A DNA stretch of 23,069 nucleotides from Silene noctiflora (taxonomy: Eukaryota > Streptophyta > Magnoliopsida > Caryophyllales > Caryophyllaceae): NCBI GenBank assembly GCA_009801015.1, contig VHZZ01004481.1:73312-96380 (forward strand), given 5' to 3'. The translations under genes were made by a program, and so were the position numbers. Below the pieces are notes generated by a model. The model saw only the letters and a list, made by a program, of their open reading frames with translations. It was not told the DNA's origin and searched no databases. Below are positions 1 through 10,583 of this stretch, piece after piece; position 1 is the first letter of the stretch, and each line of letters opens with the position of its first letter.

Positions 1-1180
1 TTGTTTTGTATTTCGTTTATGACTCGCAATTCATATTTCATAATTTCGTTATAATCCTAATAAATTCTTGATGAAATATACCGATATTTCCTACATTTAT
101 TATTTTTTAATTTTCGTTATTATTGAAGGTCATTAGAGACATATATTGGCTAATAAATATTTAACGGCTTAGCTAATAGTTTAGGGGTATATCTGGGCTT
201 GTAGACTCTCATAAGTTGTTTTTGAAACAACACCCTAGATTGATAAACCCTAATTTAAGTATTGAATATTTCCTTAAGCAAACTTTAATCTTTCTTTAAT
301 TAAATGTTAATTAGTCTACAATTCTAGTTAGATCTAGTATTAGTTCAATAGTCTACATTTAGATATTGGGTTTGTAAGAGAAGATTTTGAATAAATTCTT
401 CCATTATTAATCCAAGACTCAATATTTCCTTGTTTTTTGTACTATTTATTCTCTTTTTAGTTTAATTCTCAATTGTTTACATTTTCATTCCTTTTTAATT
501 GTTGTTTTAATTAGTATCATGTTTATTACCATGTTTGCATGTGTTTCTCCAATTGTTTACATTTTTCCTTCAACTATGTGTGAGTAGTCACCCTCTAGGG
601 TTTAGGGGGAACTTGAGTGAGGCTCAAATTATTGTTATGGTTTGCTAATGCTTGAGTTTTGGGTGATTATTGTGCCATTGTTGACATGCACACAATGTGT
701 TTAATGAATTGTGTGTATGAAAATTCACAGCTTTCTTCAATTTATGCTTAGTATCTTATCTTCATCAATGAGAGTTTGTGTGGATATTTGATAACATGTT
801 TTCAATGAGTTTGAGTGCATTATGATGATTTCGTGTTTAACTTTTGGAAAGACTAAGAAATTAGTCCATCATCCTAAGAATTAGATTACGCAAGACTTGT
901 TGACACCCGCACCTAGTTGACTTCGCTCAAGGGAACCCGAACACCCTAGTTTTTCCCATCATTTTCCAGCATATCATTACCTTAGTTTACTTTCTTTTAT
1001 CTATCATAGTTTTAGCTTAGTTATCACAATCTCACCCTTTACTATTTGACTAAACGAGAACTTGAACAAGCTAGATACAAATCTCCGCCATCTTCGTGTT
1101 CGACCCCGATTAAATATTACTTTTTAATTGGGTTTTATAAATTGTTTTTTATTCGAAAATGACGTCAAATCCGACCATCA
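1..1180 (+). repeat. 5' LTR of element 1 (3' part)
   Basis: AT-rich non-coding sequence ending in CA at 1179-1180, three bases before a primer-binding site, which is where a 5' LTR must end. It has the texture of the element 2 LTR (T-rich tracts, repeated 'caattgtttacat'-like words, a 'gtgagtag' block near 580, and 'gtgttcgaccccga' near 1098-1111 matching element 2 near 3457-3470), so the two families are related but clearly diverged. The LTR start is not in the window. I see no gene here. Confidence 0.65.
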
Positions 1181-1183
1181 AAA

Positions 1184-1200
1184 TGGCGTCGTTGCCGGGG
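1184..1200 (+). other. Primer-binding site, tRNA-Asp type (element 1)
   Basis: TGGCGTCGTTGCCGGGG matches the complement of the 3' end of plant tRNA-Asp (TGGCGCCGTTGCCGGGG) at 16 of 17 bases. The one mismatch, C to T, falls in a CG, as expected from decay of methylated cytosine. It lies three bases after the LTR's terminal CA, where minus-strand DNA synthesis would start. Confidence 0.85.
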
Positions 1201-1361
1201 ATGGCGTTAGACTGTGCTTAGCTAGTTTGAATCTTAGTTTTAGTCTAGGTCTTGTTGTTTTTTTTTAGTTGAGCAGTTGCTTGTTTCTTGAAGAGTGTTT
1301 GTGTTTTTGTTAATCCCTAATGCTCCAAAAGCACTAGGAGTCTCACAGTTTGTTAAGTTGT

Positions 1362-2200
1362 ATGCCTAGGAGAAACGATAACGCATTGTTCTACAACTCC
1401 GACGCGAAAAGGCTTTTTTGAGCTTTAAAGAGTAGGACATTAACAAGTATTCGGATCACCTCCCAAACAACCGCAACCACCCAACCAGACCTTGAAAACA
1501 CTATTCAATAACAAAAAACCGTCACAATTGATGCACGAGAAGAAAACCACTTCTATAACTTGATAATTCCAAACACACCTCCTCAAACACCACTAAATAC
1601 ACCCATTCCAACACCACAAATGGCGGCTTTACGAGATCATAACCGACCGAATCACTAAAACACTTCCGCTGTAATTAACTTTGGTGCCTTAGCCCCTAAA
1701 AAATTTGAAATACATCCCGCTCAAGTCGGTCTAATTGAGAGGAATAGTTTTGGTGGACACATTTATGAGGATGCACATGCCCACCTTAGAAAGTTTAAGA
1801 GAAAGGTTGCAATGGTGAAGCGCAATAGAGTGCCCGAAGATACTTTAAGATTAATGTTGTTTCCACTCTCTTTAAGGGACAAAGAGGATCGTTGGCTAAA
1901 CGTTCATCCACCGAACAAATTCACCACGTGGGACGCCTTAGCCAAAGCTTTTCTAGCTAAGTATTACCCATCCTCTAAGAATGCTATGCTACGGAATGAG
2001 ATAACCACTTTCCAACAAGAATATGGAGAGTTTATAAAGTTATATTGGGATAGGTTTCAAGACCTCCGTGTCCGTTGTCCACATTACGGGATTTCGGCTT
2101 GGTACGTCACCCAAACGTTCTTTCAAACATTGCTACCTAGGACAAAATAGATGGTGAATGCCTCCGTGGGGGGAGGGTTCGATCATCTAGGATATGAATA
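1362..2200 (+). pseudogene. gag: Gag of element 1, truncated and broken
   Basis: Structural polyprotein (capsid part) of an Athila-like element. One frame can be followed from the ATG at 1362 through the open stretch 1812-2147 to about 2200, with in-frame stops near 1419, 1509, 1653 and 2148. The conserved core of plant retrotransposon gag is recognisable: an FEIHPAQVG-type entry, the LRLMLFPLSLRDKEDRWLN block (compare SLRDKAKVWIN in element 2), then the KYYPSSKNAMLRNEI and WDRFQDLRVRCPHYGI blocks. After the 2148 stop the same frame still reads gag-like residues (MVNASVGGGFDHL) until the join with the element 2 LTR. The C-terminal part with a zinc knuckle is missing. A dead fragment. Confidence 0.8.
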
Positions 2201-3536
2201 TTTCAGGTTGATTATCCACTCTTAGAAGTGATTTCATGAGCTAATGTCGTTTTTGTAGTATTCCTTGTGTTTGAATGTCATTTGTAGGATTTCGATGGTT
2301 TCTACATCAAATCTTGTCATTTGGAGCAATCCCGAGCAAGGTGAAGCTATGCGTGAAGATTTTATAATACAAGGTGGGCCTGTCATGGTCCTAAGAAAGT
2401 TCCGAGTCAAAGGGAACAAGTTTCAAGTCGTTCCGAGCTCGTATGGACAAGTTATGATGATTTTACTATGCTTTGACAATGACCATTTGCGTCCCCATGT
2501 GCATCCCCTACCCCCAGGGGACATGAACATGGTCATACAAAATTGGAAAAAATCTCAAAAAAGGAATTTGCTATGTCCGCGATAGGGGATGTGTCCTCGA
2601 CCCCCCGGGGGACGCTGCAACCTACGAGCCTCTTCATATTCCGCCCTCCTCTATATATTGTTTGCTTGTTATTTCGACATACTATCTTTTATTAGTCATT
2701 TCATTATGCTTTTAGTGTTGCGAAACACTAGTTTACATTCTCAATAATTTACATAAACAATTTGGTTCATTTGTTTACATTTCGGTTTGGGTTTTAATTC
2801 AAGCTTTGTTCTTCCTTATTTCAAGTATCTCCTTTGGTATTTTCTCTTGTCTTATTTCTATACTTGTTTAATTTAATTCCTTTACTATATTTTTGTTATT
2901 ATGTCATTCTCTTCATCCATGTTGTCAATTGTTTACATATGAATAAGAGTGAGTAGATTATTTATCTAGGAGAAGGGATGTAGCATGTAAATTAGTATTT
3001 TTTATATTGTTTAAATTTGGTTTGTGATTGTCATTTTATTGTCTCTATTCCATGCTTGCACCGTTTGCTAGTCCTTTGATTGTCGGTCGTAATCCTTGGA
3101 AATTCTTATTAATTTTTGACCTAAGACTAAAAGTCAGGAAGGGAATTAGACAAAGCATGAGTAGCAAGATGACCTAGTAATATTTAAAGCCTCTAGGACA
3201 CGTTTTATAGTCGACAATAAACCCAAAAGGCATGTGCCATTGACTTAGACAATTCCAAAATCACAACTCCCGTATTTGACAATATCGTTATGCTAGTTTA
3301 CATGTGAAACCCGTATCCCTAGATTCCTCTTTATATTGCTATAATTTCTTCTTGTTAATCACTTTATTTTACAAACCAAAACTCAAACCACACTCGTTGA
3401 TCGACCTGGATAAAATTCATCCATGGCAACCACTATAGCAACTCCCGTCTCCTTGTGTTCGACCCCGACTACACTAGCTTAGGTTAGACACCAGTTGAGT
3501 TATTATCTTAGATTTGGGTACGCTTCAACCCTGTCA
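2201..3536 (+). repeat. 5' LTR of element 2, lacking its first ~49 bp
   Basis: Direct repeat of 7988-9309. The match begins at the shared 'tttca' (2201-2205 with 8037-8041) and runs to 'agacac' at 3486-3491, where the 3' copy stops. The 5' copy then continues to CA at 3535-3536, just before the primer-binding site. Compared with the 3' LTR it lacks the first 49 bp, including the terminal TG. It carries about 18 extra bases near 2575-2605 around the C- and G-rich block. It holds a TATA box and no gene. Confidence 0.85.
2652..2659 (+). promoter_or_regulatory. LTR TATA box (element 2, 5' copy)
   Basis: TATATATT after a pyrimidine-rich stretch (ccgccctcctc), conserved at 8469-8476 in the other LTR. 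It is the best candidate for the element's own promoter, with transcription expected about 30 bases downstream. Position and conservation support it; the start site is inferred. Confidence 0.55.
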
Positions 3537-3541
3537 AATTT

Positions 3542-3557
3542 TGGCGCCGTTGCCGGG
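3542..3557 (+). other. Primer-binding site, tRNA-Asp (element 2)
   Basis: TGGCGCCGTTGCCGGG is an exact 16-base match to the complement of the 3' end of plant tRNA-Asp. It follows the LTR's terminal CA by five bases. Confidence 0.92.
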
Positions 3558-3670
3558 AAGCACGGTTTTGTTTGCTATTTAGTTGTTGAGTTTTATCTTG
3601 TTTTTATTTGTCTCGGGGAACACTTGTTCCTTGGGACCGTTCTTACCATCTTCTTGTAGTTTTTAGTCTT

Positions 3671-5010
3671 ATGCACAAGTCTTCTCGTTTAGGTGAGCCA
3701 ATTTCTATTGACCCGGTGCCTGAGAGAACCTTCCACCGTAGACTGAACTATTTTAAAGATTAAGCAAATTCTTCTAAATGTGATAGTTTTCCTTACATCC
3801 GTGTCAATTATCACGCTCTTGAAGAAGAGGAATCCACTACTCCTTCCCTGGCATCATCTCCACCACCAATTCCAAAGAAAATGGTGCGCTTGTCCGACCA
3901 TTCTAAGCCCACCGCGGGTATGCCTCCTAGAGGAATTGCTACCACCAGTATTGAAGCGAAAAATTTTGAAATCAAACCGGCTTTCATTAGCCTAGTTGAG
4001 AAGCGACAATTTGGTGGAGGTCCTCTTGAAGATCCCAACTTGTACATGAATTTTTATGACTATTGCTCCATGATAAGGCAACCGGGCGTCACACAAGATC
4101 AAATTCGGGAGATGCTATCCCCGTTCTCTTTGAGGGACAAGGCTAAGGTATGGATCAATATCCTTGGAAAATTTTTCATGGGGATCATCGATTATAGTAG
4201 CTTGGCTCTTGCATTCTACCAAAAGTACTTATCTCCGGAAAAGACCGCCCTTTTGAGAAGCCAAATCACTGGTTTCTGACAAGGGAGTGATGAGAGCCTA
4301 TTTGAAACATGGGAGAGGTATAAGGAATTTCAAAGAGAGTGCCCCCATCATGAGTTAGATCCTTGGTTTTTGGCTATCACCTTCTACAATGGATGTTATT
4401 TCGAGTCTCATCACATCCTTGAGCCCGCCAACAATGAGAGGTTTGATCAAATTGATACGGATATTGCACATGCTACTATTGAGTCTATGGATATTCATGA
4501 CTCCCAATATGTCAATTTAAGGAGTGCAAATCCATTGAAGGCTAAGCAATAGGATCTAAATGCGGCACTATTACAAGCTTAAATGACTCTCCTTACCCAA
4601 CAAATTGATAGCCCTTAAGGTTCTAGTTCTACTCACCTTGTGAATGCTATGTCAAGCCAATTAAGCTCTTCTTGTGAGCTTTGTGGAGGTGTGGGGCATA
4701 CTGCCCAATATTGTGGAAATGCTTTACCACAAGCCAATGTTTTCCAAGCTCAAAATCCCATCTTCTACAAGAACTCAAATGTGCTTGCTCCTCCTCATCA
4801 TCAACAATTTGTGCCTCACCAAAGACCAATAAACCCACTGAGTTTCCAAGCGCAAAACCCTCCAATACCCAACAACAAGTTCTCCAACCCCAATTCCAAC
4901 AATTATTTCAGGGTCAATCCTCCAATTATCAACAAAATGATCAAGGTGTGGATAAAATCGAGGCTATGATGATACAAATGATTAAGGAACAAGAGAGCAT
5001 GTTCAACTAA
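3671..5010 (+). pseudogene. gag: Gag of element 2 (capsid and nucleocapsid), broken
   Basis: Structural protein that would form the particle and bind element RNA. The frame starts at ATG 3671, about 115 bases after the primer-binding site, and can be followed through open stretches at 3881-4276, 4370-4549 and 4640-4966, all in one frame. It is interrupted by stops near 3761, 4277, 4550, 4580 and 4616. The capsid core has LSPFSLRDKAKVWIN near 4110-4160, matching element 1. A CCHC zinc knuckle, CELCGGVGHTAQYC (C-x2-C-x4-H-x4-C), lies at 4673-4714 and is followed by an Asn/Gln/Pro-rich stretch. Near 4900 the reading moves by one base into the frame that carries the protease. The order capsid, knuckle, protease is normal for Athila-type gag-pol. 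Confidence 0.85.
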
Positions 5011-6251
5011 ATGAAAATCCAAATTTAAAAGAGTGATCAAGCCAAAGATGCCGCTATCAAAATGTTGGAGACTCAATTGGGTCAACTTGCCACTTCTAGT
5101 GCTCAAAGACAATAAGACAAACTACAACCTCAAGGTAAGACGCCTGCTCATGATACCCTTAATGCCATTAATTTGAGGAGTGATAAGAGTTATGATGAGC
5201 CATCCATAACTTTGGATGATGACAAAGTGAACAAAGGGTCCAACCTTGGGGGAGGTGCCAAAAAGACGGCTAGTGATGAAGCTATTGTTGAAAATTTTGA
5301 TGAAGAGATCCCTATTCTAAAGGTGAAGGAGCTCGAGAATCCCATTAATATCCAAGTGCCATTTTACCACCGCCTAGCCAAGAAGAAGGATGAGAGTAAG
5401 TTTGATAAGTTCTTGGATGTTGTTAAGAATTTATAAGTTACCATTCCATTTGTTGAATTGCTTTCCTATGTTCCTTATTATTCAAAGTTTATGAAATAAA
5501 TCCTCTCAAAGAAGCGATCCTTCAATGAGGTAGAGACCATCGCTTTCATCGAAGAGTGTAGTTCACTCTTGCAAAACAAGTCTCCTCTAAAACTTAAGGA
5601 CCCTGGTAGCTATTCTATCCCATGCACTATAAGCACATATACCATTGATAAGGTCCTTTGAGACCTAGGTGCTAGTGTAAGTGTCATGCCCCTCTCCATC
5701 CGTGAAAAGCTTAACATGGGTGCTTTGAAATGCACTAATATTACTTTGCAAATGGCAGACGTTTCTATAAAACAACCATTGGGTGTTTTAGAAGACGTGC
5801 CTGTTAAAGTTGGTAAGTTTTTCATACCGGTTGACTTCCTTATTATTGATATGGCCGAGGATTCACAAATTCCAATTTTTTTGGGTAGGCTATTTTTGCA
5901 CACCGTGGGCGCGGTAATTGATGTGAAAAATATGAAGTTGACTTTGGAGGTGGGTAATGACCGGGTGACCTTTAGCAAAACAATACCATTAGTAGCCCCA
6001 TGTTACAAGAGTCTTGTTATTTACTTAACACTGTGGAATCTTCTATTGCTTCTTCTATACCTCGATCCTTACTAACGGATCTACTATAGGTAGATGTTGG
6101 CGTTGATTGTTTTGAAGGTGAGAATTCTAAGAGCACTAATGCTAAGAGTGCTAGGAGGAGCTATTCATGGAAAGGCTTGAAGTGGATGGAGAATGCGAGA
6201 GATTTTATGAATATGAGCTTGGAAGGTGGTGAGCTCAAGGACAAAGGTTGA
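5011..6251 (+). pseudogene. Gag-pol linker and aspartic protease of element 2, broken
   Basis: Retropepsin-type protease that would cut the polyprotein. After a linker (NAINLRSDKSYDE near 5160-5200, then an acidic stretch) the frame reaches the active-site motif DLGASVSVMP at 5662-5691. The following fold reads QMADVSIKQPLG (about 5752), then FLIIDMAEDSQIPIFLGRLF (about 5836-5895), the usual second half of an Athila protease. Stops occur near 5008, 5026, 5116, 5434, 5497 and 5659, the last directly before the catalytic Asp. Near 6000 the frame shifts again, and a short continuation ends at the TGA at 6249-6251. No reverse transcriptase follows, where a normal Athila pol would continue for several kb. 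This may be a gag-protease non-autonomous family or an old internal deletion. Confidence 0.82.
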
Positions 6252-7973
6252 TCAATGAAGATGGTGATAGTCTAGCAAGACTTTAACTTGCGCTTCTCGG
6301 GAGGCAACCCGTGTTTTAGTTGTAGCTTTTGAACATTCTATTGTTTTTGGACAATATGGTTTTGATGTAGCTTAGACTATAAAACTTTTAGCTTTGTTTA
6401 GAATTGTAGTAGCTTGTCTTTTGCAGATACTTTGCTACTTGGGTTAGACTTTGCCCCCTTTTTCAAGCTAGCTTGGGGGAGCTTCTACGCGGTTGTATGC
6501 TTTCTTTCCCTTTCTTTACTTCCGCATATGTCATTCCAATCTCTCCTTGTTGGGTGTCCTTCTGTGTGTTACATATTGAGGACAATGTGTTGTTCTAGCT
6601 TGGGGGAGGGATTTAGTGTGTCTTGCTTTATTGCTTTCATTTATTAAAAAAAAGCATAAAAATTGAAAAATTGAAAAATTTCATAAATGTTGTGTCCACC
6701 CTTGTCTTTTGCATACGTCATTCTTCTTTTCATTTCCCATATTGTAGCTTTGATGCTAATGAATCACGTTTTTTTACGGGTTTTACATTCTTGGGGATGT
6801 CTTGACATAGTGGGTGTGGGATGGATTTTTGGACAAAGTAGACTTGATCTTGACTCGGTAAGCTATATATATGGGAAGGTAGAACCTCCATTGGCTGGTG
6901 CATCTATACCCGGTCCCATCTAGGTGTGTGTAGTTTCTCCTTTTGGTGTGCGTTACATCAATACGCACAAGTATGGTCCTTGTTCCATTTCTCATAAGTC
7001 TTGCTATCATGATTGTATTTGAAGTCATTCACTTGTTTGCTTACAAATATTGCCCAAAAATTACCTTTTTCCTAGCTACAGATAACTTTGCCTACCTTTG
7101 TTGAGCTAGTGACTTGCTATTTGTGTCGGGGTGCTCTCTATTTTTGGGATGTGGTTATTTGTTACTATTGTAAGCTTGTTGTTACGGGATTGTTGATTCC
7201 CGTATCGTGGTGAATGTGGATTTGAAAGAAGAAAGAAAAAGAAAATTGAAAAAGAAAGATGCAAAATGAAAAGAAAGAAAGAAGCTTGATAAAAAAAATT
7301 AAAAAATGAAGAAAAAAAGAGGAGAAGAAGAATGAGATGCTTCCATATTTGAAATGTATTGATTTGGGAAGTATACATGTGCCTTGCAATATTTAATGAG
7401 CCAATATGCTGCTTTTGGCTCTAGTTCTTGTCGTTTGGGAAGGGTTATGGTTGGAATGAGCATCCTTACACTTTTGGTTAGCTTCTAGCTTGACATTAGC
7501 ACCACATGACCAAATTCATTTGTCCACCTTCTTAACCATTTCACCTTGCCTTCTTCTTTGTCTTATTGGCTTCTTTTCTTGTGCATTATGTTCATGATTA
7601 ACATTATCTTATTAATTTGGAATGTTTACCATACTATATTGCGGGCGCATTCTCTTGAGTCGTAGATAGCAAAGTGTCATTCACATATATATTGCCATGG
7701 TCATATTATGAGTGTGAGTGTTTTCCCATGAGGAGTCTGATGTCAATAAGATCATGCAAAGTCGAAATGTCCATGTGAAGTCCTTTATGCTACGCCGTCG
7801 TGTAAATCTCATCCATGTATTGCATTTTCTCTATGCCCATGTTGTTTGGGGATTTGATTCATTTTGCTTTTAAAGTTTCTTAATGGGATTTACATTTGGA
7901 TGAGATGGTTGTTGCAATTACCCTTATCCTTGTTATTTGTTTATTGTGTGCTTGCTTGAGGACAAGCAAGGTT
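6252..7973 (+). other. Non-coding 3' region of element 2
   Basis: About 1.7 kb between the protease end and the polypurine tract with no believable gene; the short frames in it are low-complexity or unconserved. It begins with the block CGCTTCTCGGGAGGCAACCCG (6291-6311), a kind of sequence I recall from the 3' untranslated part of Athila-like elements. It also holds two extra copies of the AGCTTGGGGGAG motif (6469-6481 and 6597-6608) and a long A/G-rich tract. No env-like frame is visible. Confidence 0.6.
7217..7335 (+). repeat. Purine-rich low-complexity tract
   Basis: Nearly pure A/G over about 120 bases, with repeated gaaa, aaag and gaag words. It lies in the 3' non-coding part of element 2. 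The opposite strand gives open frames rich in Phe, Ser and Leu, which are artefacts of composition. Such tracts are common before the 3' LTR in this kind of element. Confidence 0.7.
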
Positions 7974-7987
7974 TTAGCTTGGGGGAC
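7974..7987 (+). other. Polypurine tract of element 2
   Basis: The stretch 'tagcttgggggac' sits directly before the TGTAATAGG that starts the 3' LTR. This is the expected primer site for plus-strand DNA synthesis. It is preceded by 'gaggacaagcaag' (7958-7970), a phrase echoed at 6578. Confidence 0.8.
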
Positions 7988-9309
7988 TGTAATAGGTCTA
8001 TTTTATATATACTTTTACGCCTCTTTATTAGCTCAGTTTCATGTTGATTAGCCACTCTTAGAAGTGATTTTATGAGCTAATGTCGTCTTTGTAGTGTTCC
8101 TTATGTTTGAATGTCATTTGTAGGATTAGGGTCGTTTCTACATCAAATCCTGTCATTTGGAGGAATCCCGATCAAGGCGAAGCTATGCGTGAAGATTTTA
8201 TAATACAAGGAGGGCGTGTCATGGTCCTAAGAAAGTTCTGAATCACAGGGAACAAGTTTCAAGTCGTTCCGAGCTCGTATGAACAAGTTATGATGGTTTT
8301 ACTATGCTTTGCCAATAACCATTCGCCTCCCCATGCGCATCCCCTACCCCCAGGGGACATGAACATGGTCATATAAAATTAGAATAAAGCTCAAAAAAGG
8401 GATTTGGTACGTCCCCGACCCTCGGGGGACGCTGCAACCTACACGCCTCTTCATATTCCGTCCTCCTCTATATATTGTTTGCTTGTTATTTCGACATACT
8501 ATCTTTTATTAGTAATTTCCTTATGCTTTTAGGGTTTAGAAACACTATTTTACATTCCCAATAATTTGCATAAGCAATTTGGTCCATTTGTTTACATTTC
8601 GATTTGGGTTTAAATTCAAGCTTTGTTCTTCCTTATTTCAAGTATCTCCTTTGGTATTTTCTCTTGTCTTATTTCTATACTTGTTCAATTTTATTCCTTT
8701 ACTATATTGTTGTTATTATGTCATTATCTTCATCCATGTTTGTCAGTTGTTTACATATGAATAAGAGTGAGTAGATTATTTATCTAGGGGAAGGGATGTA
8801 GCATGTAAATTAGTATTCTTTATATTGTTTAAATTGGGTTTGTGATTGTCATTTTATTGTCGCTATTCCATGCTTGCACCGTTTGTTAGTCTTTTGATTG
8901 CCGGCTGCAATCCTTGGCTATACTTGTTAATTTATTACCTAAGAACGAAATCCGGGAAGGGAATTAGACAAAGCATGAGTAGTAAGACGACCTAGTAAGA
9001 TTTAAAGCCCCTAGGACCCGTTTTATAGTCAGCAATAAACCCAAATGACATGTGCCATTGACTTAGGCAATTCCGACATCACAACTCCCGTATTTGACAA
9101 TATCGCTATGCTAGTTTACAAGTGAAACCCATATCACTAGATTCCTCTTTATATTGTTATAATTTCTTATTGTTAATCACTTTATTTTACAAACAAAAAC
9201 TCAAACAACACTCGTTAATCAACCTTGATAAAATTCATCCATGACAACCATTATAGCAACTCCCGTCTCCTTGTGTTCGACCCCGACTACACTAGCTTAG
9301 GTCAGACAC
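7988..9309 (+). repeat. 3' LTR of element 2, interrupted at its right end
   Basis: Starts with TG at 7988 just after the polypurine tract and repeats 2201-3491. The match to the 5' LTR ends exactly at 'agacac' (9304-9309). The remaining 45 or so bases of the LTR (counterpart of 3492-3536) are absent and the sequence switches to TGTGGACATGGG, the outer end of the Tat element. Interruption by insertion explains this better than decay. No gene inside. Confidence 0.85.
8469..8476 (+). promoter_or_regulatory. LTR TATA box (element 2, 3' copy)
   Basis: TATATATT, conserved with 2652-2659 in the 5' LTR. In the 3' LTR it could drive read-out transcription rightwards, antisense into the Tat LTR. Confidence 0.45.
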
Positions 9310-10084
9310 TGTGGACATGGGCCACCCGTGCCGCTCGCACCCGCGCGTTTTGAGTTTGAGGCGGCGATATTTCTCACACGGAACTTTGTGTTAACAAAGC
9401 ATGTCATGGGCCGTTACCGATTTGAAAGTCATTTAAACCGGGGAATGGTTTGAACAAGCCTGCATTTGTGGAGTCGTCACCAAATTTTGTGGATAATTGG
9501 ATCCGTTTGAATATTTCATATCATGTCAAGACACAAAGTAGTCACACGAACACTAAGAAATTAGTCGCCCTTAGCATTCCATGTCTAGAATGACTCTCGC
9601 GATGCCAATGAACATTGATGTTCATAGATATCTGAGTAAGGGGTGAGGGTACGTATTAGGAAGCTCTATTAGAGAACCTAATTCTGCCCACCTCGATAGT
9701 GACCTCTTCTAATGATCAGGGAATGTCATTTATACTCGATAGGTTATTAGTTTATATGCATGCAATGCTACAAACAACGTTTTGATCCTAACATGTGAAT
9801 TAGAGTAAGTCAGTTATAACACATAATTAGCATACAATTAGGTTAAAGTTGAGATTTATATTCATTACATGTGAAAAGGAAGTAAACGAATGAAAGAAAA
9901 TAAATACAAAAGATGAACAATGAATCTATGCCACAAACACGTCGAAAGGGTTTGAGGAAATAAGTCAAGGAAATAAAATAAGAGATTAAACAGGTCGAAA
10001 CAAGTGGTAAGATAATACCAAATTATAAAATAATTAGAAAAGCTACGTCGAAACTAAACGAGTTCAGAGACAAAAGCCAACCAA

Positions 10085-10140
10085 GAACAGGCGCAACACA
10101 AGGTGCGTTCTCAAGAAGAGGCGCATCGCCCTATGCGACT
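10085..10140. repeat. GC-rich hairpin motif, copy A (Tat LTR)
   Basis: Holds an 'aggcgca...tgcg' pair at 10089-10107, then 'agaagaggcgca' with CGCAT and ATGCG arms around a short loop (10122-10136). Each part resembles a decayed hairpin of form GAAGAGGCGCA-loop-TGCG-pyrimidines. It lies downstream of the LTR TATA box on the element strand, so it would be transcribed. Confidence 0.5.
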
Positions 10141-10513
10141 AATCACGAATTGGATTTTGACTGGGAAAGTCAGACCCGCCGGTTGTTATCGTTCTTTGGT
10201 TGATTTATATGTATTCATGGATATTAAACTCGAAATTTAAGTGGTTTATGTAGGTTATACATATATGAGATCGTCACAAGACGAAAAACAAATACCAAAG
10301 TCGAATTCTAATGATTTGATATGGGAAAAATCGAACCATTGAAATCCGGGTTTGAATAAATGACAAAAACTCACAAATATTGAATTATAAGGGATTTGAG
10401 TCGAATAAAATAAAATAAATTAGGAAACTAGAAATTATAAAATAAATAAGGAAAACGAAGAAAAGCGAAACAACTAGTACTCGAGGAAGAAGAAGAAGAG
10501 CAGCAGCAGACAA

Positions 10514-10583
10514 GGTGCCTCTAGAAGAGGCGCATCAGACGCTTGGACTATTCCAGAAGGCGTATCTGCTGATGCGATTATTC
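10514..10583. repeat. GC-rich hairpin motif, copy B (Tat LTR)
   Basis: Contains 'agaagaggcgcatcag' and then 'ccagaaggcgtatctgctgatgcg', whose ATC and GAT arms pair. It is preceded by a GAA/CAG triplet-rich stretch (10485-10510). It has the same arrangement of two imperfect hairpins as copies A and D. Confidence 0.5.

Larger units (their letters stand above)
1..2200 (+). mobile_element. Athila-like Ty3/gypsy element 1, partial
   Basis: Left-hand fragment of a plus-strand LTR retrotransposon. It shows an LTR end, a tRNA-Asp-type primer-binding site and a broken gag frame in the order expected for the 5' part of an Athila-lineage element. The start lies left of the window. The right side is cut abruptly inside gag, at about 2200, by the second element. 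The rest of gag and any pol do not reappear after the second element, because a third element occupies that side. Assignment to Athila rests on the gag style and the primer-binding site; no pol is present to confirm it. Confidence 0.75.
2201..9309 (+). mobile_element. Athila-like Ty3/gypsy element 2, gag-protease only
   Basis: A nearly whole plus-strand element of about 7.1 kb: 5' LTR (2201-3536), tRNA-Asp primer-binding site, gag with zinc knuckle, aspartic protease, 1.7 kb non-coding 3' region, polypurine tract and 3' LTR (7988-9309). The two LTRs align along their length with small indels; over the first 340 or so aligned bases I count about 8% differences by eye, so the insertion is not recent. 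No reverse transcriptase, RNase H or integrase motif is visible, so it would have needed enzymes from another element. Both outer ends are incomplete: about 49 bp are missing at the left, and about 45 bp at the right are displaced by the Tat element. Confidence 0.85.

Noticed and set aside
6414-6923. Hydrophobic plus-strand frames as a possible env-like gene
   Set aside because: They are short, overlap in different frames, and contain polypurine-tract phrases and T-rich runs. No signal peptide plus membrane anchor layout is visible.
7106-7389. Minus-strand Phe/Ser/Leu-rich frames that look like membrane proteins
   Set aside because: They come from the purine-rich low-complexity tract of element 2 and overlap each other in two frames. 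There is no conserved motif.
8579-8764. 61-residue frame in the 3' LTR of element 2
   Set aside because: It lies wholly in LTR sequence, is not kept open in the 5' LTR copy, and its composition is that of T-rich DNA.
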